Positions 34,771-45,798 of a stretch of DNA of 64,000 bases are shown piece after piece. Origin of the DNA: an uncultured Acidimicrobiales bacterium. GTDB lineage: Bacteria > Actinomycetota > Acidimicrobiia > Acidimicrobiales > SZUA-35. The position numbers were made by a program, and so were the translations under genes. Positions within the stretch are counted from its first letter, which is position 1; each line of letters begins with the position of its first letter. The notes beneath the pieces are model-generated. The model saw nothing but the letters and a program-made list of their open reading frames with translations, made no database searches and was not told where the DNA came from. The DNA is taken from the NCBI GenBank assembly GCA_938029215.1, contig CALHFG010000051.1, forward strand, positions 1-64,000. The letters run 5' to 3'.

Positions 34771-35328
34771 CTAGACCGCGTTGGCCATCGTCATCGCATG
34801 GCGGACCAAAGCCACCAGCGTGTCACGTACCGCTGCCCGATGTCGCGCGTCGGTCACGACGACCGGCACGTGGCGAGGAAGGTCCAGCGCTTCTCGAACG
34901 TCTTCGGGGTGATGCCGGAGCATGCCGTCGAAGGCGTTGATGGCCACGATGAAGGGAACGCCTGCGTTCTCCATGTAGTCGATGGCCGGGAAACACTGGT
35001 CGATTCGACCGGTGTCTACGAGAACGGCAGCGCCAATGGCTCCACGGACGAGTTCGTCCCACATGAAGTGGAAACGATCCTGACCGGGGGTGCCAAAGAG
35101 GTAGAGAACCAACTCTTCGCTTAGGCCGACACGGCCAAAGTCCATGGCGACGGTCGTTGACTTCTTCGTCTTTGCGTCGCCAAAGTCATCAATGCCCTCG
35201 GACACCTTCGTCATCGCCGCCTCGGTGGTGAGGGGTTCGATGTCGGAGATGGCCGACACAAACGTGGTCTTGCCAACTGCGAAGCCGCCTGCGACGACGA
35301 TCTTTACGGGAATGGGATTTGCACTCAT
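34771..35328 (-). CDS. Conservon Ras-like GTPase (CvnD-like)
   Basis: A 185-residue small GTPase of the actinobacterial CvnD/MglA-related group. It has P-loop GGFAVGKTT at residues 14-22, the switch II-like FGTPGQDRFHFMW, and an INAFD motif in place of NKxD. In Streptomyces the conservon quartet acts as a membrane-associated G-protein-like switch. The ATG at 35326-35328 gives MSANPIPVKIVVAGG, the usual opening; a longer frame to 35457 is unlikely. It is last of the quartet, 10 bases after the DUF742 gene. Confidence 0.93.
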   Translation of the reverse strand: MSANPIPVKIVVAGGFAVGKTTFVSAISDIEPLTTEAAMTKVSEGIDDFGDAKTKKSTTVAMDFGRVGLSEELVLYLFGTPGQDRFHFMWDELVRGAIGAAVLVDTGRIDQCFPAIDYMENAGVPFIVAINAFDGMLRHHPEDVREALDLPRHVPVVVTDARHRAAVRDTLVALVRHAMTMANAV

Positions 35329-35338
35329 GTCATCAACC

Positions 35339-35704
35339 TCAGAGTGATTGCAGACCGTCAAGGACCCGCTCCAGCAACTGGAGGTCGGGCCGATCGGTGG
35401 CGTCAGCGGATGCGGTATGTGTGGCCAGGTAGCCAGCGTGGACGAGATCTCCGACAAGCACTTTGGCTACCTGAAGATGAAGGCGCAGATGGGCCGAGAC
35501 CTCTGCGATGGAAAGTGGTTGATGACATAGATCGACGATCTGGCGGGGCTCGAGATTCAGCGAGTCGACTGCCTTTTGGCCTTCCGGTGTTACCCGGATA
35601 ATTGCCTCAAGTGGCAGTTCTACGGCACTGCGCGTCCGACCCCCGGTCACCATGTAGGGCCGCACGCGCAGCCCCTGTAGTGCATCGGGTTCGGGATTGG
35701 TCAT
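35339..35704 (-). CDS. Conservon DUF742 protein (CvnC-like)
   Basis: A 121-residue DUF742 protein, third gene of the conservon. The N-terminal VRPYMVTGGRT motif is diagnostic; the rest is a winged-helix-like domain (RQIVDLCHQPLSIAEVSAHL, VLVGDLVHAGYL). It likely bridges the kinase-like and GTPase partners. Its ATG overlaps the roadblock stop by four bases (ATGA). Confidence 0.93.
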   Translation of the reverse strand: MTNPEPDALQGLRVRPYMVTGGRTRSAVELPLEAIIRVTPEGQKAVDSLNLEPRQIVDLCHQPLSIAEVSAHLRLHLQVAKVLVGDLVHAGYLATHTASADATDRPDLQLLERVLDGLQSL

Positions 35705-36123
35705 CGCGGAAGTGCCGCCTGCAGTTCAGCTCGGAGGGCAGGGGTCAGTACTGCGCCAGTCTTTTCAACCAACACAGCCATCTCGTATGCGACCATGCCA
35801 ACGTCGCAACCTGCCGTAGCCTTCACCGACAGCAGCGAACCGTCGCTGATGCCGGTTACGAAGAGGAAGGCATGCTCCATCTCTACGATTACTTCGGTCA
35901 CGGCGCCGCCGCCGAAACGACCGGCAGCTCCATAGGCGAGACCGATGAGGCCCGAAGACACAGCTGAGAAGCGATCGACGCTGTCGCGGTCAAGACCGAC
36001 AGATGCGGCGATCGGTAGTCCATCACTGGAGACGACAACGGCCTCGCTTACGCCAGGGACGCGTTCAACGAAGTTGTTCACCAACCAGCTGACATTGTTT
36101 GCTTGATTGCTCAATCCACTCAT
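35701..36123 (-). CDS. Conservon roadblock/LC7 protein (CvnB-like)
   Basis: A 140-residue roadblock/LC7-domain protein, second gene of the conservon. Typical features are the N-terminal helix WLVNNFVERVPGVSEAVVVSSDGLPIA and the central GLAYGAAGRFGGG segment. By analogy with MglB it may act as regulator or GAP of the GTPase. The ATG has AGGAG nine bases upstream. It follows the kinase-like gene by 18 bases. Confidence 0.93.
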   Translation of the reverse strand: MSGLSNQANNVSWLVNNFVERVPGVSEAVVVSSDGLPIAASVGLDRDSVDRFSAVSSGLIGLAYGAAGRFGGGAVTEVIVEMEHAFLFVTGISDGSLLSVKATAGCDVGMVAYEMAVLVEKTGAVLTPALRAELQAALPR

Positions 36124-36141
36124 GAGGATTCTCCTGGTTGG

Positions 36142-38115
36142 TTAGTTTTGGCCTTGACCACCATCGGGGCGACCTTTGAGGCCATCTCGATAGCGGGCGA
36201 GCATGTTACGGATTTCTTCTGGACTACGGCTGCTAGCTGCAGCTGGTGCTCCACCCCCGGTGGGGATCGAGCGACCTTCGCTCTCAGGAGCTTGGCTCCG
36301 AGAGCGGTCTCGCTTCACCAGACCAGAGTTGGTCCTGTTTGCGGGGTCGTCGAGCAGTGCATCGACGCCTTGTTCGAACGCTGGGCCCGAGGGCATTGCC
36401 TGTTCCATGCTGGCCGGAGGCGCCGCATGATTAGGTGCAGCCGGTGGTTCCCACCCGGCGGGTGCCTGAGGTTGGAAGGCTGCCGGCACCGCTGCCGGTG
36501 GCTGCGCCTGGGGAGCCGGCTGCTGGAAGGCCTGCGGTGCGGGCTGGGGTGCCTGCTGAATGGGCTGGGGAGCTGGCTGCTGGAACGCCTGCGGAATCGG
36601 TTGTTCAAACGCTTGCGGAGCCGGCTGCGGTGCCGGCGCCTGCTGTGGAGCGGGCTGAAACGCCTGAGGAACCGGGTTCTGGGGCTGGAAGGCCGCCGGA
36701 GCCTGCTGCGGTGCTGGCGCCTGCTGCGGTGCAGGCTCCTGGCGTGCGGGCGGCTGATGAGTCGGTGCGGGCGCAGCCTCGAACGGCATAGCTGCAGGTG
36801 CCTGCTGAAGCGGGCTGGCCTGGGGAGCCGATTGGGGCTCGGGCATGAACGCCGCAGGTGCGGCTTGAGGAGCGGGAGTCGCCACCGGAGCCGGAGCATC
36901 GGCAAAGGGGTTGCCCATTTGCTGAGGCGGAGCACCGAGTGGGTTCTGTTGTGGGACTGCCGACGGATCCGGAGCTCCGCCCGGCATCGACTGGAAGGCG
37001 GCCGGCACGTTCGCGGCGGCACCACTGGAAAGCGCTCCACCCGGGATACGAACCGATGCGGTTGTTCCTCCGCCCTCGGTATGGCTGAGGTGCACCTCAA
37101 CGCCGAGACGCTGAGCGAGCCGACCGATCACCTGGAAACCAAGCGAGCGAGTGAGCGCCAGGCCGAGTTCGGGCGGGTTGACAATGGTGTCGTTAGCTAC
37201 TGCCATCTGCTCGGCGCTCATACCAATGCCATGGTCTTGAACGAGAATCTCGTAGAAGCCGTTGACATCGAAGCTGCCGCTCACCGACACCGGAGCGTCC
37301 GGTGGCGAGAACTGCGTGGCATTTTCGAGGAGTTCAGACATGAGGTGAGCGACATCCACGGCGCCCTGAGGCCCGATATGGGCGGTCTTTACCTCGCCCA
37401 TGTTTACGTGCTGATAGTCCTCGATCTCGCTCATGGCGACGCGGATTACGTCAGCAAGTACAACCGGGCCACCACGACGGCGGCTGGGCTCGGCACCGGC
37501 GAGAACAAGCAAGCTCTCGGCGTTGCGACGCATGCGAGTGGCAAGGTGGTCGAGGCGGAAGAGGCTCTCGAGGCGGTCGGGGTCTTCTTCGGTGCTTTCG
37601 AGGCCATCGATGTTCTCGATCTGACGATCGAGGAGACTCTGGTTGCGGCGGGCGAGGTTCACCACCAGTTCGCTGATGCCCTCCTTCACCACTCGCTGCT
37701 GCTCGTTGGCCACCACGACGGCCCGGTCCTGCAAGCTGTTCAGCGCTCCACCCAGTTGGGCGAGTTCGGTCTGACCGCTCACGGCGAGAGGCTCGAACTG
37801 AGGCATGGAGACCCCAGGGTTCGACAGCGATTCGATCAGCAGCGGAAGTCGGACATCAGCCAGCTCTCGGGCTGCATCCGATACCTCACCGATCGGACCA
37901 AGGATGCGCTTGCCAATAACGAGCACCATCCCCACGCTCAGGAGCATTCCGGCGATCGCAACGACCCCCAGAGTCAACGCATCCCTCTTAAGTTCTTCTG
38001 CGGAACCGTCTAGTAGCGCAGAAGAGAGCCCGAATGCGGCGATGAACGCCAGCAACAGGACTGGGGGGATGACGATCAGCGCCAATAGGTTTCTTAGATT
38101 GAGTTTCTTCGACAT
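36142..38115 (-). CDS. Conservon sensor kinase-like protein (CvnA-like)
   Basis: A 657-residue membrane protein leading the conservon. Two helices (LLALIVIPPVLLLAFIAAFG and LGVVAIAGMLLSVGMVLVIG) flank only a ~22-residue outer loop, so there is almost no sensor domain. An HAMP-like segment follows, then an HATPase domain with ELLENATQFSPPD (N-box) and QDHGIGMS (G-box). From about 370 to 575 there is a Pro/Ala/Gln low-complexity region, and the tail ends in the RSPEEIRNMLARYRDGL motif conserved in CvnA proteins. A canonical H-box is not evident, as expected for the group. Confidence 0.92.
   Translation of the reverse strand: MSKKLNLRNLLALIVIPPVLLLAFIAAFGLSSALLDGSAEELKRDALTLGVVAIAGMLLSVGMVLVIGKRILGPIGEVSDAARELADVRLPLLIESLSNPGVSMPQFEPLAVSGQTELAQLGGALNSLQDRAVVVANEQQRVVKEGISELVVNLARRNQSLLDRQIENIDGLESTEEDPDRLESLFRLDHLATRMRRNAESLLVLAGAEPSRRRGGPVVLADVIRVAMSEIEDYQHVNMGEVKTAHIGPQGAVDVAHLMSELLENATQFSPPDAPVSVSGSFDVNGFYEILVQDHGIGMSAEQMAVANDTIVNPPELGLALTRSLGFQVIGRLAQRLGVEVHLSHTEGGGTTASVRIPGGALSSGAAANVPAAFQSMPGGAPDPSAVPQQNPLGAPPQQMGNPFADAPAPVATPAPQAAPAAFMPEPQSAPQASPLQQAPAAMPFEAAPAPTHQPPARQEPAPQQAPAPQQAPAAFQPQNPVPQAFQPAPQQAPAPQPAPQAFEQPIPQAFQQPAPQPIQQAPQPAPQAFQQPAPQAQPPAAVPAAFQPQAPAGWEPPAAPNHAAPPASMEQAMPSGPAFEQGVDALLDDPANRTNSGLVKRDRSRSQAPESEGRSIPTGGGAPAAASSRSPEEIRNMLARYRDGLKGRPDGGQGQN
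36390..37010 (-). repeat. Pro/Ala/Gln-rich degenerate repeat region in the CvnA-like gene
   Basis: Imperfect repeats of units such as PAPQQAPAAFQP and PQAFQQPAPQ over about 200 codons. The region forms a long antisense open frame on the plus strand, which is a shadow. It likely encodes a flexible linker. Confidence 0.75.
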
Positions 38116-38323
38116 GGGCCTCTCACACTTTGGGTGTCTCGTTATCAGTCGGCGCCCAGCACAGTTCCTTTAGAAAATCGGTCGATATGCGACATCTCTC
38201 AGTCACCGGTGTCGTCGCGCGTTGCTGCGAAACGTGCTCACCCGACACTGGCGATCGCGCCACCCAACGTCGGGTCGGCCAACCTTGAGTGCTCAGGTGA
38301 ACCGCCTCGCCCCTGATCTGAGG

Positions 38324-38329
38324 TAGTTT
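38324..38329 (+). promoter_or_regulatory. TAGTTT -10 box of the DUF4388 gene
   Basis: TAGTTT ends six bases before the GTG at 38336, favouring that start over the adjacent ATG at 38339. Confidence 0.5.
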
Positions 38330-38335
38330 TTACCG

Positions 38336-39034
38336 GTGATGCCCGACTCTCCGATTACTGAAGGCTCTCTGGCCGACCAATCCATGGGTGATGTACTCCT
38401 TCGCCTCGCCGAAGCGCGTGCTACCGGCGCACTCCGGCTCCGCAACGGAGGCGCAGTTTGGCTTTCTGACGGACGGATCTACCTAGCTCAGTCGGCCCAG
38501 GGGCCACGAATCGCCGATGTGCTTTTTGGAGCCAACGTCGGGACGCTCGGCGACATCAATTCCGCTCTCAATGGTGCTGGTGCCAGCTCAGCCCTCGAAA
38601 CACTACTCAGTCGTCATCCGGATCGGGCCCCGGTATTGGAGCGCTCGATTCACGAGGCGAACCTCACCGCAATGTTCGAGCTCCTGGTTCCGAGCGACGA
38701 GCACTACTCCTTCGACGACGGGGCGACCCACCGGTTGGGGGCCACGTTCTCCGAGCCTGCAGCCGGTCTGGTTGATCAGGCCAATCGACGGTTGGAGATC
38801 TGGAAGCAGATCGCGCAACGAATTCCCAACACCAGCGTGCGGTTTGGCCTCAACAGCGACCTTCCCGGTGACGAGCAGGTCATCTCCAACGACGAGTGGC
38901 GGTACCTCTCTATGCTCGATGGCCGGAACTCTGTGGCCGACGTCATTTCAGCTACTGGTGACAGTGCGTTTCGGGTGTGTTCGGGCCTGTATCGGCTCCT
39001 CCTTGAAGACCTGATTCACGAAATCGACGAATAG
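38336..39034 (+). CDS. DUF4388 protein (PatA-like N-terminal domain)
   Basis: A 232-residue soluble protein. The N-terminal part (GSLADQSMGDVLLRLAEARATGALRL, then AVWLSDGRIYLAQS) is a DUF4388 domain, found in signalling proteins of gliding and developmental bacteria. The C-terminal part ends in a winged-helix-like NDEWRYLSMLDGRNSVADV segment. It is divergent from the conservon, sharing a 220-base intergenic region, and is followed by an XRE gene. A role next to the GTPase switch is suggested by context only. Confidence 0.78.
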   Translation: MMPDSPITEGSLADQSMGDVLLRLAEARATGALRLRNGGAVWLSDGRIYLAQSAQGPRIADVLFGANVGTLGDINSALNGAGASSALETLLSRHPDRAPVLERSIHEANLTAMFELLVPSDEHYSFDDGATHRLGATFSEPAAGLVDQANRRLEIWKQIAQRIPNTSVRFGLNSDLPGDEQVISNDEWRYLSMLDGRNSVADVISATGDSAFRVCSGLYRLLLEDLIHEIDE

Positions 39035-39087
39035 CCTGCTTGTAGAAGCAATTAAAGTTTCCATCGAAACGTCCGAAGAGGACAGCG

Positions 39088-39624
39088 ATGGATGAGACAA
39101 CAGGCCAAGAAGTCCCCACAGGACTCGCGCTGGAGAAGGCGCGGCGTCAGGTTGGGTTCTCAACCGAGGATGCGGCCCAGCATCTCGGCATCTCGCTGAA
39201 CGCACTCGGCGATTTCGAGTCTGGACTTCGAACGCCGAACGATGAACTCATCGCCGCAATGTCTCGGCTATACGGCGTTGAGCCCGGGCGGTTCGCTAGC
39301 CGTCCGTGGGTCCCCCGGGTCCCTGCTCGATACGACGCCAACGAGGGCGTCCTGTGGATGGGTTGGACGGCCATACACGTCCGCCAAGGCGACAATGAAC
39401 AGATTGTCTGCGCCATCGCCGCCACGCTTAGAACGCTACGATCGCTCACCGATTCGAGCCCGGTCCACCTGCGCCCGTCAGAACTCCCCCTGCTTGCGAG
39501 ACTGTTTGATCTCGCCGATCCCGATCTTGAGAACATCATGATGAGACATCTCAATATCTCGCCCACCGATGCGCTGGGCCTGATTAACGAGATGGTCGTC
39601 TACTCGGCCACCACTGCCCACTAA
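39088..39624 (+). CDS. XRE-family helix-turn-helix regulator
   Basis: A 178-residue protein. Residues 13-70 form a Cro/C1-type HTH (LEKARRQVGFSTEDAAQHLGI and SLNALGDFESGLRTPNDELI). The remainder is a C-terminal helical domain of unknown kind. It lies 53 bases after the DUF4388 gene, with GAGGACAGCG before the ATG. It may regulate the conservon or the DUF4388 gene, with which it shares the locus. Confidence 0.8.
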   Translation: MDETTGQEVPTGLALEKARRQVGFSTEDAAQHLGISLNALGDFESGLRTPNDELIAAMSRLYGVEPGRFASRPWVPRVPARYDANEGVLWMGWTAIHVRQGDNEQIVCAIAATLRTLRSLTDSSPVHLRPSELPLLARLFDLADPDLENIMMRHLNISPTDALGLINEMVVYSATTAH

Positions 39625-39654
39625 GCGCATTTGGCTTGCATCGCTGCGGCCCGG

Positions 39655-41133
39655 CTAGACGAGGGGCCGGTCGGTGGGTCGAACCGGTGACGGCAACAGC
39701 GTGTCGCCCATCAAATCCTTGTCGATCGCCGCGGCACACGAACGACCCTCGGCAATTGCCCACACGATGAGGCTTTGTCCTCGTCCCATGTCCCCGCAGG
39801 CGTAGACGCCTTCCACGCTGGTTGCCCAGTCGGCTGAGCGGACAACATTGCCTCGTCCGTCGAGTTCGACGCCCAACTCATCGAGCAGCCCACCCTTTTC
39901 AGGGCCTGTAAAGCCCATTGCCAGTAAGACCAGGTCGGCGTCCAATTCAAACTCACTGTCGGGGACCGGTTCGAAACTTGGCCGCCCGTCGACGACAACG
40001 GACCGCACTTCGTTCCCCTTCAGCTTCTTGACAACGCCGCCCTGACCAACGAACTCGGTGGTGTTCACCGAGTACATGCGCTCGCCGCCTTCTTCATGGG
40101 CCGAGGTGACCTTATAGACCAGTGGAAATGTAGGCCACGGCGTGTGGTCAGCCCGGGTTTCGGGCGGGCGGGGCATGATTTCGAACTGGCGAACCGACGC
40201 AGCTCCCTGCCGGTGGGCGGTTCCAAGACAATCGGCGCCGGTGTCGCCACCACCGATGATGATCACGTGCTTGCCTTCAGCCGAGATCGTAGTTTCTGGC
40301 ATGTCGCCGTGTTGCACACGATTCGAAGGCGGGAGGTACTCCATCGCCTGATAAATGCCTTCCAGTTCCCGGCCAGGAACGGGCAGATCACGCCATTGTG
40401 TGGCACCGCCCGAGAGCACAACTGCGTCGAACTCATCGCGCAGCTCGCCGACATCAACCGATGTTGCTGCTCCGGCGGGTCCGCCAACGTTTGCGTTGAC
40501 CCGGAACTCGGTACCTTCGGCACGCATCTGATCGAGGCGTCGGTCGATGACCCACTTCTCCATCTTGAATTCGGGAATGCCGTAGCGCAGCAATCCACCG
40601 ATGCGATCGGCTCGTTCGAAGACAACAACTCGGTGGCCAGCTCTGGTGAGCTGCTGAGCGATCGCGAGCCCGGCCGGACCGGAGCCAACGACCGCCACTG
40701 CCTTGCCGGTCACCTTCGATGGCAGCACGGGCAAGACCCATCCTTCTTCGAACGCGCGCTCAATAATCGTGACTTCAACGGTCTTGATGGCTACTGGATC
40801 TTCGCTGATTCCAACGACGCACGCGCCCTCGCACGGCGCCGGACACAGTCGGCCGGTGAACTCAGGAAAGTTGTTGGTGGCATGAAGGCGCTCGATCGCC
40901 TCCTTCCACTGGTCCTTGTACACAAGGTCGTTCCAGTCCGGGATGAGGTTGCCTAGCGGACAGCCGTTATTGCAGAACGGGATGCCACAGTCCATGCATC
41001 TGGCGGCCTGGCGGTTGAGCTCATCTGCGGGAAACGGTTCGTACACCTCTTTCCAGTCCTTGAGCCGCACCGGCACCGGACGATGGCTAGGGGTTACTCG
41101 CTCGTGTGTCAGAAATCCTCGTGGGTCACCCAT
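39655..41133 (-). CDS. gltD: Glutamate synthase small subunit
   Basis: A 492-residue NADPH-binding subunit of glutamate synthase. The N-terminus carries the two cysteine clusters for [4Fe-4S] centres ([17 protein letters not shown] and CPAPCEGAC). FAD- and NADPH-binding motifs [12 protein letters not shown] and GGGDTGADC follow. It transfers electrons to GltB, which makes glutamate from glutamine and 2-oxoglutarate. The ATG lies inside gltB and overlaps its end by eight bases. Confidence 0.96.
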   Translation of the reverse strand: MGDPRGFLTHERVTPSHRPVPVRLKDWKEVYEPFPADELNRQAARCMDCGIPFCNNGCPLGNLIPDWNDLVYKDQWKEAIERLHATNNFPEFTGRLCPAPCEGACVVGISEDPVAIKTVEVTIIERAFEEGWVLPVLPSKVTGKAVAVVGSGPAGLAIAQQLTRAGHRVVVFERADRIGGLLRYGIPEFKMEKWVIDRRLDQMRAEGTEFRVNANVGGPAGAATSVDVGELRDEFDAVVLSGGATQWRDLPVPGRELEGIYQAMEYLPPSNRVQHGDMPETTISAEGKHVIIIGGGDTGADCLGTAHRQGAASVRQFEIMPRPPETRADHTPWPTFPLVYKVTSAHEEGGERMYSVNTTEFVGQGGVVKKLKGNEVRSVVVDGRPSFEPVPDSEFELDADLVLLAMGFTGPEKGGLLDELGVELDGRGNVVRSADWATSVEGVYACGDMGRGQSLIVWAIAEGRSCAAAIDKDLMGDTLLPSPVRPTDRPLV

Positions 41134-44100
41134 TGCTCGCTCCCATCACAGCGGCGACCGGATCGGTTCCGGCGGCCTCGGCTTCGCTCATTGCGGTCAA
41201 CACTCGCTTGTAGTCGCGGGGCATGACCTTTACGAATCGCTCAGCGTCTCGCTCCCACGCCGCCAGGATTCGTTCCGCAACCGTCGACTCGGTTTCATCG
41301 AAGTGCATCTGTACATAGGTCTTGAGCTCTGCCTTGTCATCTGCACTGAGTGCTTCGAGGTCAACCATTTCGCGGTTGACACGATGCTCGAACGTGCCGT
41401 CTTCATCGAACACATAGGCGACTCCGCCACTCATTCCGGCTGCGAAGTTACGACCGGTTCGACCCAGGATGACTGCTCGACCGCCGGTCATGTACTCACA
41501 TCCGTGATCTCCAACGCCCTCCACCACGGCGGTTGCGCCGCTATTGCGAACACAGAACCGTTCGCCAACGACACCGCGCAAGAACACCTGTCCTTGGGTC
41601 GCCCCGTAAAGGATCACGTTGCCTGCGATCACGTTCTGCTCGGCGGCGAACGGAGAGTCGAGAGGTGGTCGAACAACGATCCGGCCGCCGCTGAGTCCTT
41701 TGCCTACATAGTCGTTCGCATCACCGGTCAGGCGAAGCGTCACCCCAGAGGGTACGAATGCGCCAAGGCTCTGGCCGGCAGATCCAGCCAGTGCGATCTG
41801 GATGGTGTCGGTAGGCAAGCCGGCACCACCGTGGACCTTGGTGATCTCGTGGCCGAGCATCGTTCCCACGGTCCGGTTTTCGTTGCTCACCGTATAGCTC
41901 AGCGACACCGGTGTGCCGTCGGTAATGGCCGCCGCAGCGTCAGCTATCAGCGTGTTGTCCAATGCTCGTTCGAGACCATGGTCCTGGGAGACCGCATTGA
42001 TTCTCGATGCCTTCTCATCGATGTCGGGCACATGCAGAATGGGCGAGAGGTCCAGCCCCGATGCCTTCCAGTGGTCAATTGCCTTGGCGGTATCGAGCAC
42101 TTCAGCTTGACCGATCGCTTCCTCCAAGGTGCGGAAACCAAGCTCGGCGAGAATCTCCCGAACCTCCTCTGCGATGTATTCGAAGAAGGTCTCAACAAAT
42201 TCGGGTTTACCGCTGAATTTGGCTCGAAGCTCGGGGTTCTGGGTTGCCACACCAACCGGGCAGGTGTCGAGATGACAGACGCGCATCATGATGCAGCCGC
42301 TGACCACGAGCGGTGCGGTTGCGAAACCGAACTCTTCACCACCGAGCAATGCGGCGATGACTACATCTCGACCCGTCTTGATTTGGCCGTCGACTTGAAC
42401 AACGATCCGGTCGCGAAGATCATTCAGAAGCAGCGTCTGCTGTGCCTCAGCCAGACCGAGCTCCCAGGGGCCACCAGCGTGTTTCAATGAGGTAAGCGGT
42501 GAGGCTCCCGTGCCGCCATCGTGCCCCGAGATCAGGACGACGTCGGCCTTCGCCTTCGAGACGCCCGCAGCCACGGTTCCGACGCCTACCTCGGCGACCA
42601 GCTTCACATGGACTCGAGCTTCGGGGTTGGCGTTCTTCAGATCGTGGATTAGCTGTGCGAGATCCTCGATGCTGTAGATGTCGTGATGAGGAGGGGGTGA
42701 GATGAGTCCGACGCCGGGGGTGGAGTGTCGGGTCTTGGCGATCCAAGGCCACACCTTGGGTCCTGGCAGCTGGCCACCTTCGCCGGGCTTGGCTCCCTGA
42801 GCCATCTTGATCTGAATGTCGTCGGCGTTGGTGAGGTATTCGGCGGTAACGCCAAACCGTCCGGAGGCAACCTGCTTAATTGACGATCGGCGCAGATCCC
42901 CGTTCTCGTCGGGAACCCAACGCTCGGGATCTTCGCCTCCCTCACCAGTGTTCGACTTGCCCCCGATGCGATTCATTGCGATCGCCAACGTTTCGTGGGC
43001 CTCTGCGCTAATGCTGCCATAGCTCATGGCTCCGGTGGCAAACCGCTTCACGATCTCACTAACCGGCTCGACCTCGTCGATGGAAACCGAGGGTCGGTTC
43101 GAGTTGAACCGGAACAGGCCACGAAGTGTGGCCAACTGCTCCGCTTGTGAGTCAACCAGCGAGGTGTATTCCTTGAATACCTCGTAGCGCTTGGTTCGCG
43201 TGGAGTGCTGCAGCTTGAAGACCGTCTCCGGGTTGAACAGGTGATACTCACCTTCGCGGCGCCACTTGTATTCACCGCCAAGCTCTAGCTCGCGATGCGC
43301 CAACATCTCCGGGCGGTCTGGGAACGCAACGTTGTGCCGCTGAGCACATTCTTGTGCGATCTCGGCAAGACCGATGCCGCCCAATTTCGATGTGGCGCCG
43401 GTGAAGTACTTGTCGACGACTTCCTGGCTGAGACCGACGGCCTCGAAGATCTGGGCGCCGGTGTAGGAGGCGACGGTCGAGATGCCCATCTTGGACATCA
43501 CCTTGATGATCCCCTTCGTGGCCGCACTGACATAGTTCGATGGGGCTTCGACGGAGTCGGCCGCAAGCTCGCCCGAGCGAATCCGATCCTCCAGCGTCTC
43601 CATGATGAGTGAGGGACAGATTGCGTTTGCCCCAAAGCCCAAGAGAAGAGCCATGTGGTGTACTTCCCGCACGTCGGCGCCGTCGACGATGATGCCCAGC
43701 TTGGTTCGGGCCTTCAATCGGACGAGATGGTGGTGCACCGCAGCCGCCGCGAGGAGGGACGGCACGGGAGCCCGATCGGCGGTGGCTCCACGGTTACTGA
43801 TGATGAGGATTCCTGCGTCGTCCTCGGCTGCCTCCGCAGCTTCATCTTGGATTCGGTCGAGTGCCTTTTGTAGGCCGGCTTCGCCCTCGTGCACGTTGTA
43901 GAGGGCGCTCACCTTGACGGACGCAAACTGTTCGAATGCACCGTCGCTGTTGGCATGCTCGATTCGGCTGAGCTCATCGGCGGTAATTACAGGACGATCC
44001 AAACGGATCTGTTGGCACCAGTCGGGGCCGGGGCTCAGAATGTTGCTTTGCGGACCGAGACGGACCTCAGACGCAGTTACGAGTTCTTCCCGGATGGCAT

Positions 44101-45664
44101 CGAGCGGCGGGTTGGTGACCTGTGCAAAGAGCTGACTGAAGTAGTCGAACAGCATGCGGGGGCGCTGTGAAAGCACGGCGATGGGTGTATCGGTACCCAT
44201 CGATCCAATGTTCTCCTTGCCCGAAATCGCCATGGGTGCCACAAGAAGGCTGAGTTCCTCCTCGGTGAAGCCGTTGGCCTTCTGCTCTGCCAACAAACTG
44301 TCGGGCATTGGGATGACGCGCTCGTGAGCCGGGAGGCTGCTGAGCTCGGTGAGACCCTCAAGCCACTCGGCGTAGGGGTGCTCGGCCGCGAGGCTCGACA
44401 TGATCTCGTCGTCGCCAACGATTCGACCTTCTGCGGTATTGACGAGGAACATCTTTCCCGGCTCCAGGCGGCCCTTCTGCACGACCTCGGCACTGGGAAC
44501 GTCGATGACTCCCACCTCCGAAGCCATCGCTACAAGCCCCCCAGAAGTCACCCAGTAGCGCGAGGGGCGAAGCCCGTTGCGGTCCAAGACCGCTCCGACC
44601 ATCTCACCATCGGTGAAGGTGACCGACGCAGGACCGTCCCATGCCTCCATGCCGGATGCGTAGAAGTCATAGAACGCCCGGATGTCGGCCGGCATGTTTT
44701 CGTTTCGTTCCCACGCCTCGGGCATGAGCATCAACATGGCGTGGTGGATCGGATAGCCACCGAGATGCAGCAGCTCAAGCGCCTCATCGAGGCTGGCCGT
44801 GTCGGACGCGTCGGGAGTGCAAATGGGGAAGATGTGGTCGAGCTTGGAGCCCCAGAAATCTGTTTCCAGCAGGCCTTCGCGGGCTCGCATCCAGTTGCGG
44901 TTTCCCATCACCGTGTTGATCTCGCCGTTATGAGCGATGAAGCGATAGGGGTGAGCCAGCGGCCAGGCAGGAAACGTGTTGGTTGAAAAGCGGCTGTGAA
45001 CCAGCGCGATCGCGCTTTCCATTCGCTCGTCTGCCAGCTCGGGGAAGAAGCTCATGAGCTGAGGCGTGGTGAGCATTCCCTTGTAGACGATGGTTCTGCT
45101 CGACAGGCTGGCGAAGTAGAGCTCGGCGCCGGTCTTGTCCGGCACCTCATGCTCGATCCGCTTGCGCGCCATGTAGACCTGGCGATCCAGATGTAGGCCC
45201 TGGCGGTCGAGCTCGGAGCGAACAAAAACCTGTTCAAAACGAGGCAGCAATTCCTTAGCTTGATCTCCGAGGTCGCCAACCTCGATAGGAACCGGTCGGA
45301 AGGCCATGGTCTCCAGACCCTGTTCGGCGAAGATGCGGACCATCGCCTCGCGAGCCTTCAATGCCAGGTCTTCATCCAACGGCATGAACGCAATGCCGGT
45401 TGCATAGCTTCCGACCGGCGGTAGATCGGGCAAAAGGCTGCGGTAATAGCCGTCAGGAATTTGAAGAAGAATGCCGGCGCCGTCGCCGGTGGTTGGTTCG
45501 GCATTCGTCGCACCGCGGTGTTGTAGTTTGACCAATGCCGTAAGCGCACGGTCGACTACCTCCCGGCTCTGACGTCCGTGAAGGTCGGCGACAAATGCAA
45601 CGCCGCATGCATCGTGCTCGTTGCGTGGGTCGTAGAGGCCCTGGGCCTCTGGAAAGTGAATCAT
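41126..45664 (-). CDS. gltB: Glutamate synthase large subunit
   Basis: A 1512-residue large subunit. Class II amidotransferase with the nucleophile Cys20 in [12 protein letters not shown] after a short propeptide, a central domain, an FMN-binding domain ([34 protein letters not shown]), a 3Fe-4S cysteine set in [15 protein letters not shown], and a C-terminal GXGXG beta-helix. The ATG at 45662-45664 has AGGAG upstream; a frame 35 codons longer lacks homology-like sequence. Encodes the glutaminase and synthase activities and pairs with gltD. Confidence 0.97.
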   Translation of the reverse strand: MIHFPEAQGLYDPRNEHDACGVAFVADLHGRQSREVVDRALTALVKLQHRGATNAEPTTGDGAGILLQIPDGYYRSLLPDLPPVGSYATGIAFMPLDEDLALKAREAMVRIFAEQGLETMAFRPVPIEVGDLGDQAKELLPRFEQVFVRSELDRQGLHLDRQVYMARKRIEHEVPDKTGAELYFASLSSRTIVYKGMLTTPQLMSFFPELADERMESAIALVHSRFSTNTFPAWPLAHPYRFIAHNGEINTVMGNRNWMRAREGLLETDFWGSKLDHIFPICTPDASDTASLDEALELLHLGGYPIHHAMLMLMPEAWERNENMPADIRAFYDFYASGMEAWDGPASVTFTDGEMVGAVLDRNGLRPSRYWVTSGGLVAMASEVGVIDVPSAEVVQKGRLEPGKMFLVNTAEGRIVGDDEIMSSLAAEHPYAEWLEGLTELSSLPAHERVIPMPDSLLAEQKANGFTEEELSLLVAPMAISGKENIGSMGTDTPIAVLSQRPRMLFDYFSQLFAQVTNPPLDAIREELVTASEVRLGPQSNILSPGPDWCQQIRLDRPVITADELSRIEHANSDGAFEQFASVKVSALYNVHEGEAGLQKALDRIQDEAAEAAEDDAGILIISNRGATADRAPVPSLLAAAAVHHHLVRLKARTKLGIIVDGADVREVHHMALLLGFGANAICPSLIMETLEDRIRSGELAADSVEAPSNYVSAATKGIIKVMSKMGISTVASYTGAQIFEAVGLSQEVVDKYFTGATSKLGGIGLAEIAQECAQRHNVAFPDRPEMLAHRELELGGEYKWRREGEYHLFNPETVFKLQHSTRTKRYEVFKEYTSLVDSQAEQLATLRGLFRFNSNRPSVSIDEVEPVSEIVKRFATGAMSYGSISAEAHETLAIAMNRIGGKSNTGEGGEDPERWVPDENGDLRRSSIKQVASGRFGVTAEYLTNADDIQIKMAQGAKPGEGGQLPGPKVWPWIAKTRHSTPGVGLISPPPHHDIYSIEDLAQLIHDLKNANPEARVHVKLVAEVGVGTVAAGVSKAKADVVLISGHDGGTGASPLTSLKHAGGPWELGLAEAQQTLLLNDLRDRIVVQVDGQIKTGRDVVIAALLGGEEFGFATAPLVVSGCIMMRVCHLDTCPVGVATQNPELRAKFSGKPEFVETFFEYIAEEVREILAELGFRTLEEAIGQAEVLDTAKAIDHWKASGLDLSPILHVPDIDEKASRINAVSQDHGLERALDNTLIADAAAAITDGTPVSLSYTVSNENRTVGTMLGHEITKVHGGAGLPTDTIQIALAGSAGQSLGAFVPSGVTLRLTGDANDYVGKGLSGGRIVVRPPLDSPFAAEQNVIAGNVILYGATQGQVFLRGVVGERFCVRNSGATAVVEGVGDHGCEYMTGGRAVILGRTGRNFAAGMSGGVAYVFDEDGTFEHRVNREMVDLEALSADDKAELKTYVQMHFDETESTVAERILAAWERDAERFVKVMPRDYKRVLTAMSEAEAAGTDPVAAVMGASNG

Positions 45665-45798
45665 GCTGGCTCCTGTAGCGAACAGTCGATGCCTAAGCTT
45701 CGAGAAGACGGGACGACGTTGGCCCGCACGGAGGAATCCACAGCCTATCGAAATCTGACCAACACCCAACGATCGGGTGCCTGGTCAACGCAGTGGCG

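Noticed and set aside
36103..38013. 636-codon open frame on the plus strand
   Set aside because: Antisense to the CvnA-like gene; its length comes from the Pro/Ala/Gln-rich codon pattern and the product is Arg/Leu/Gly-rich with no domain.
40916..42490. 524-codon open frame on the plus strand
   Set aside because: Antisense to gltB/gltD; no recognisable protein features.
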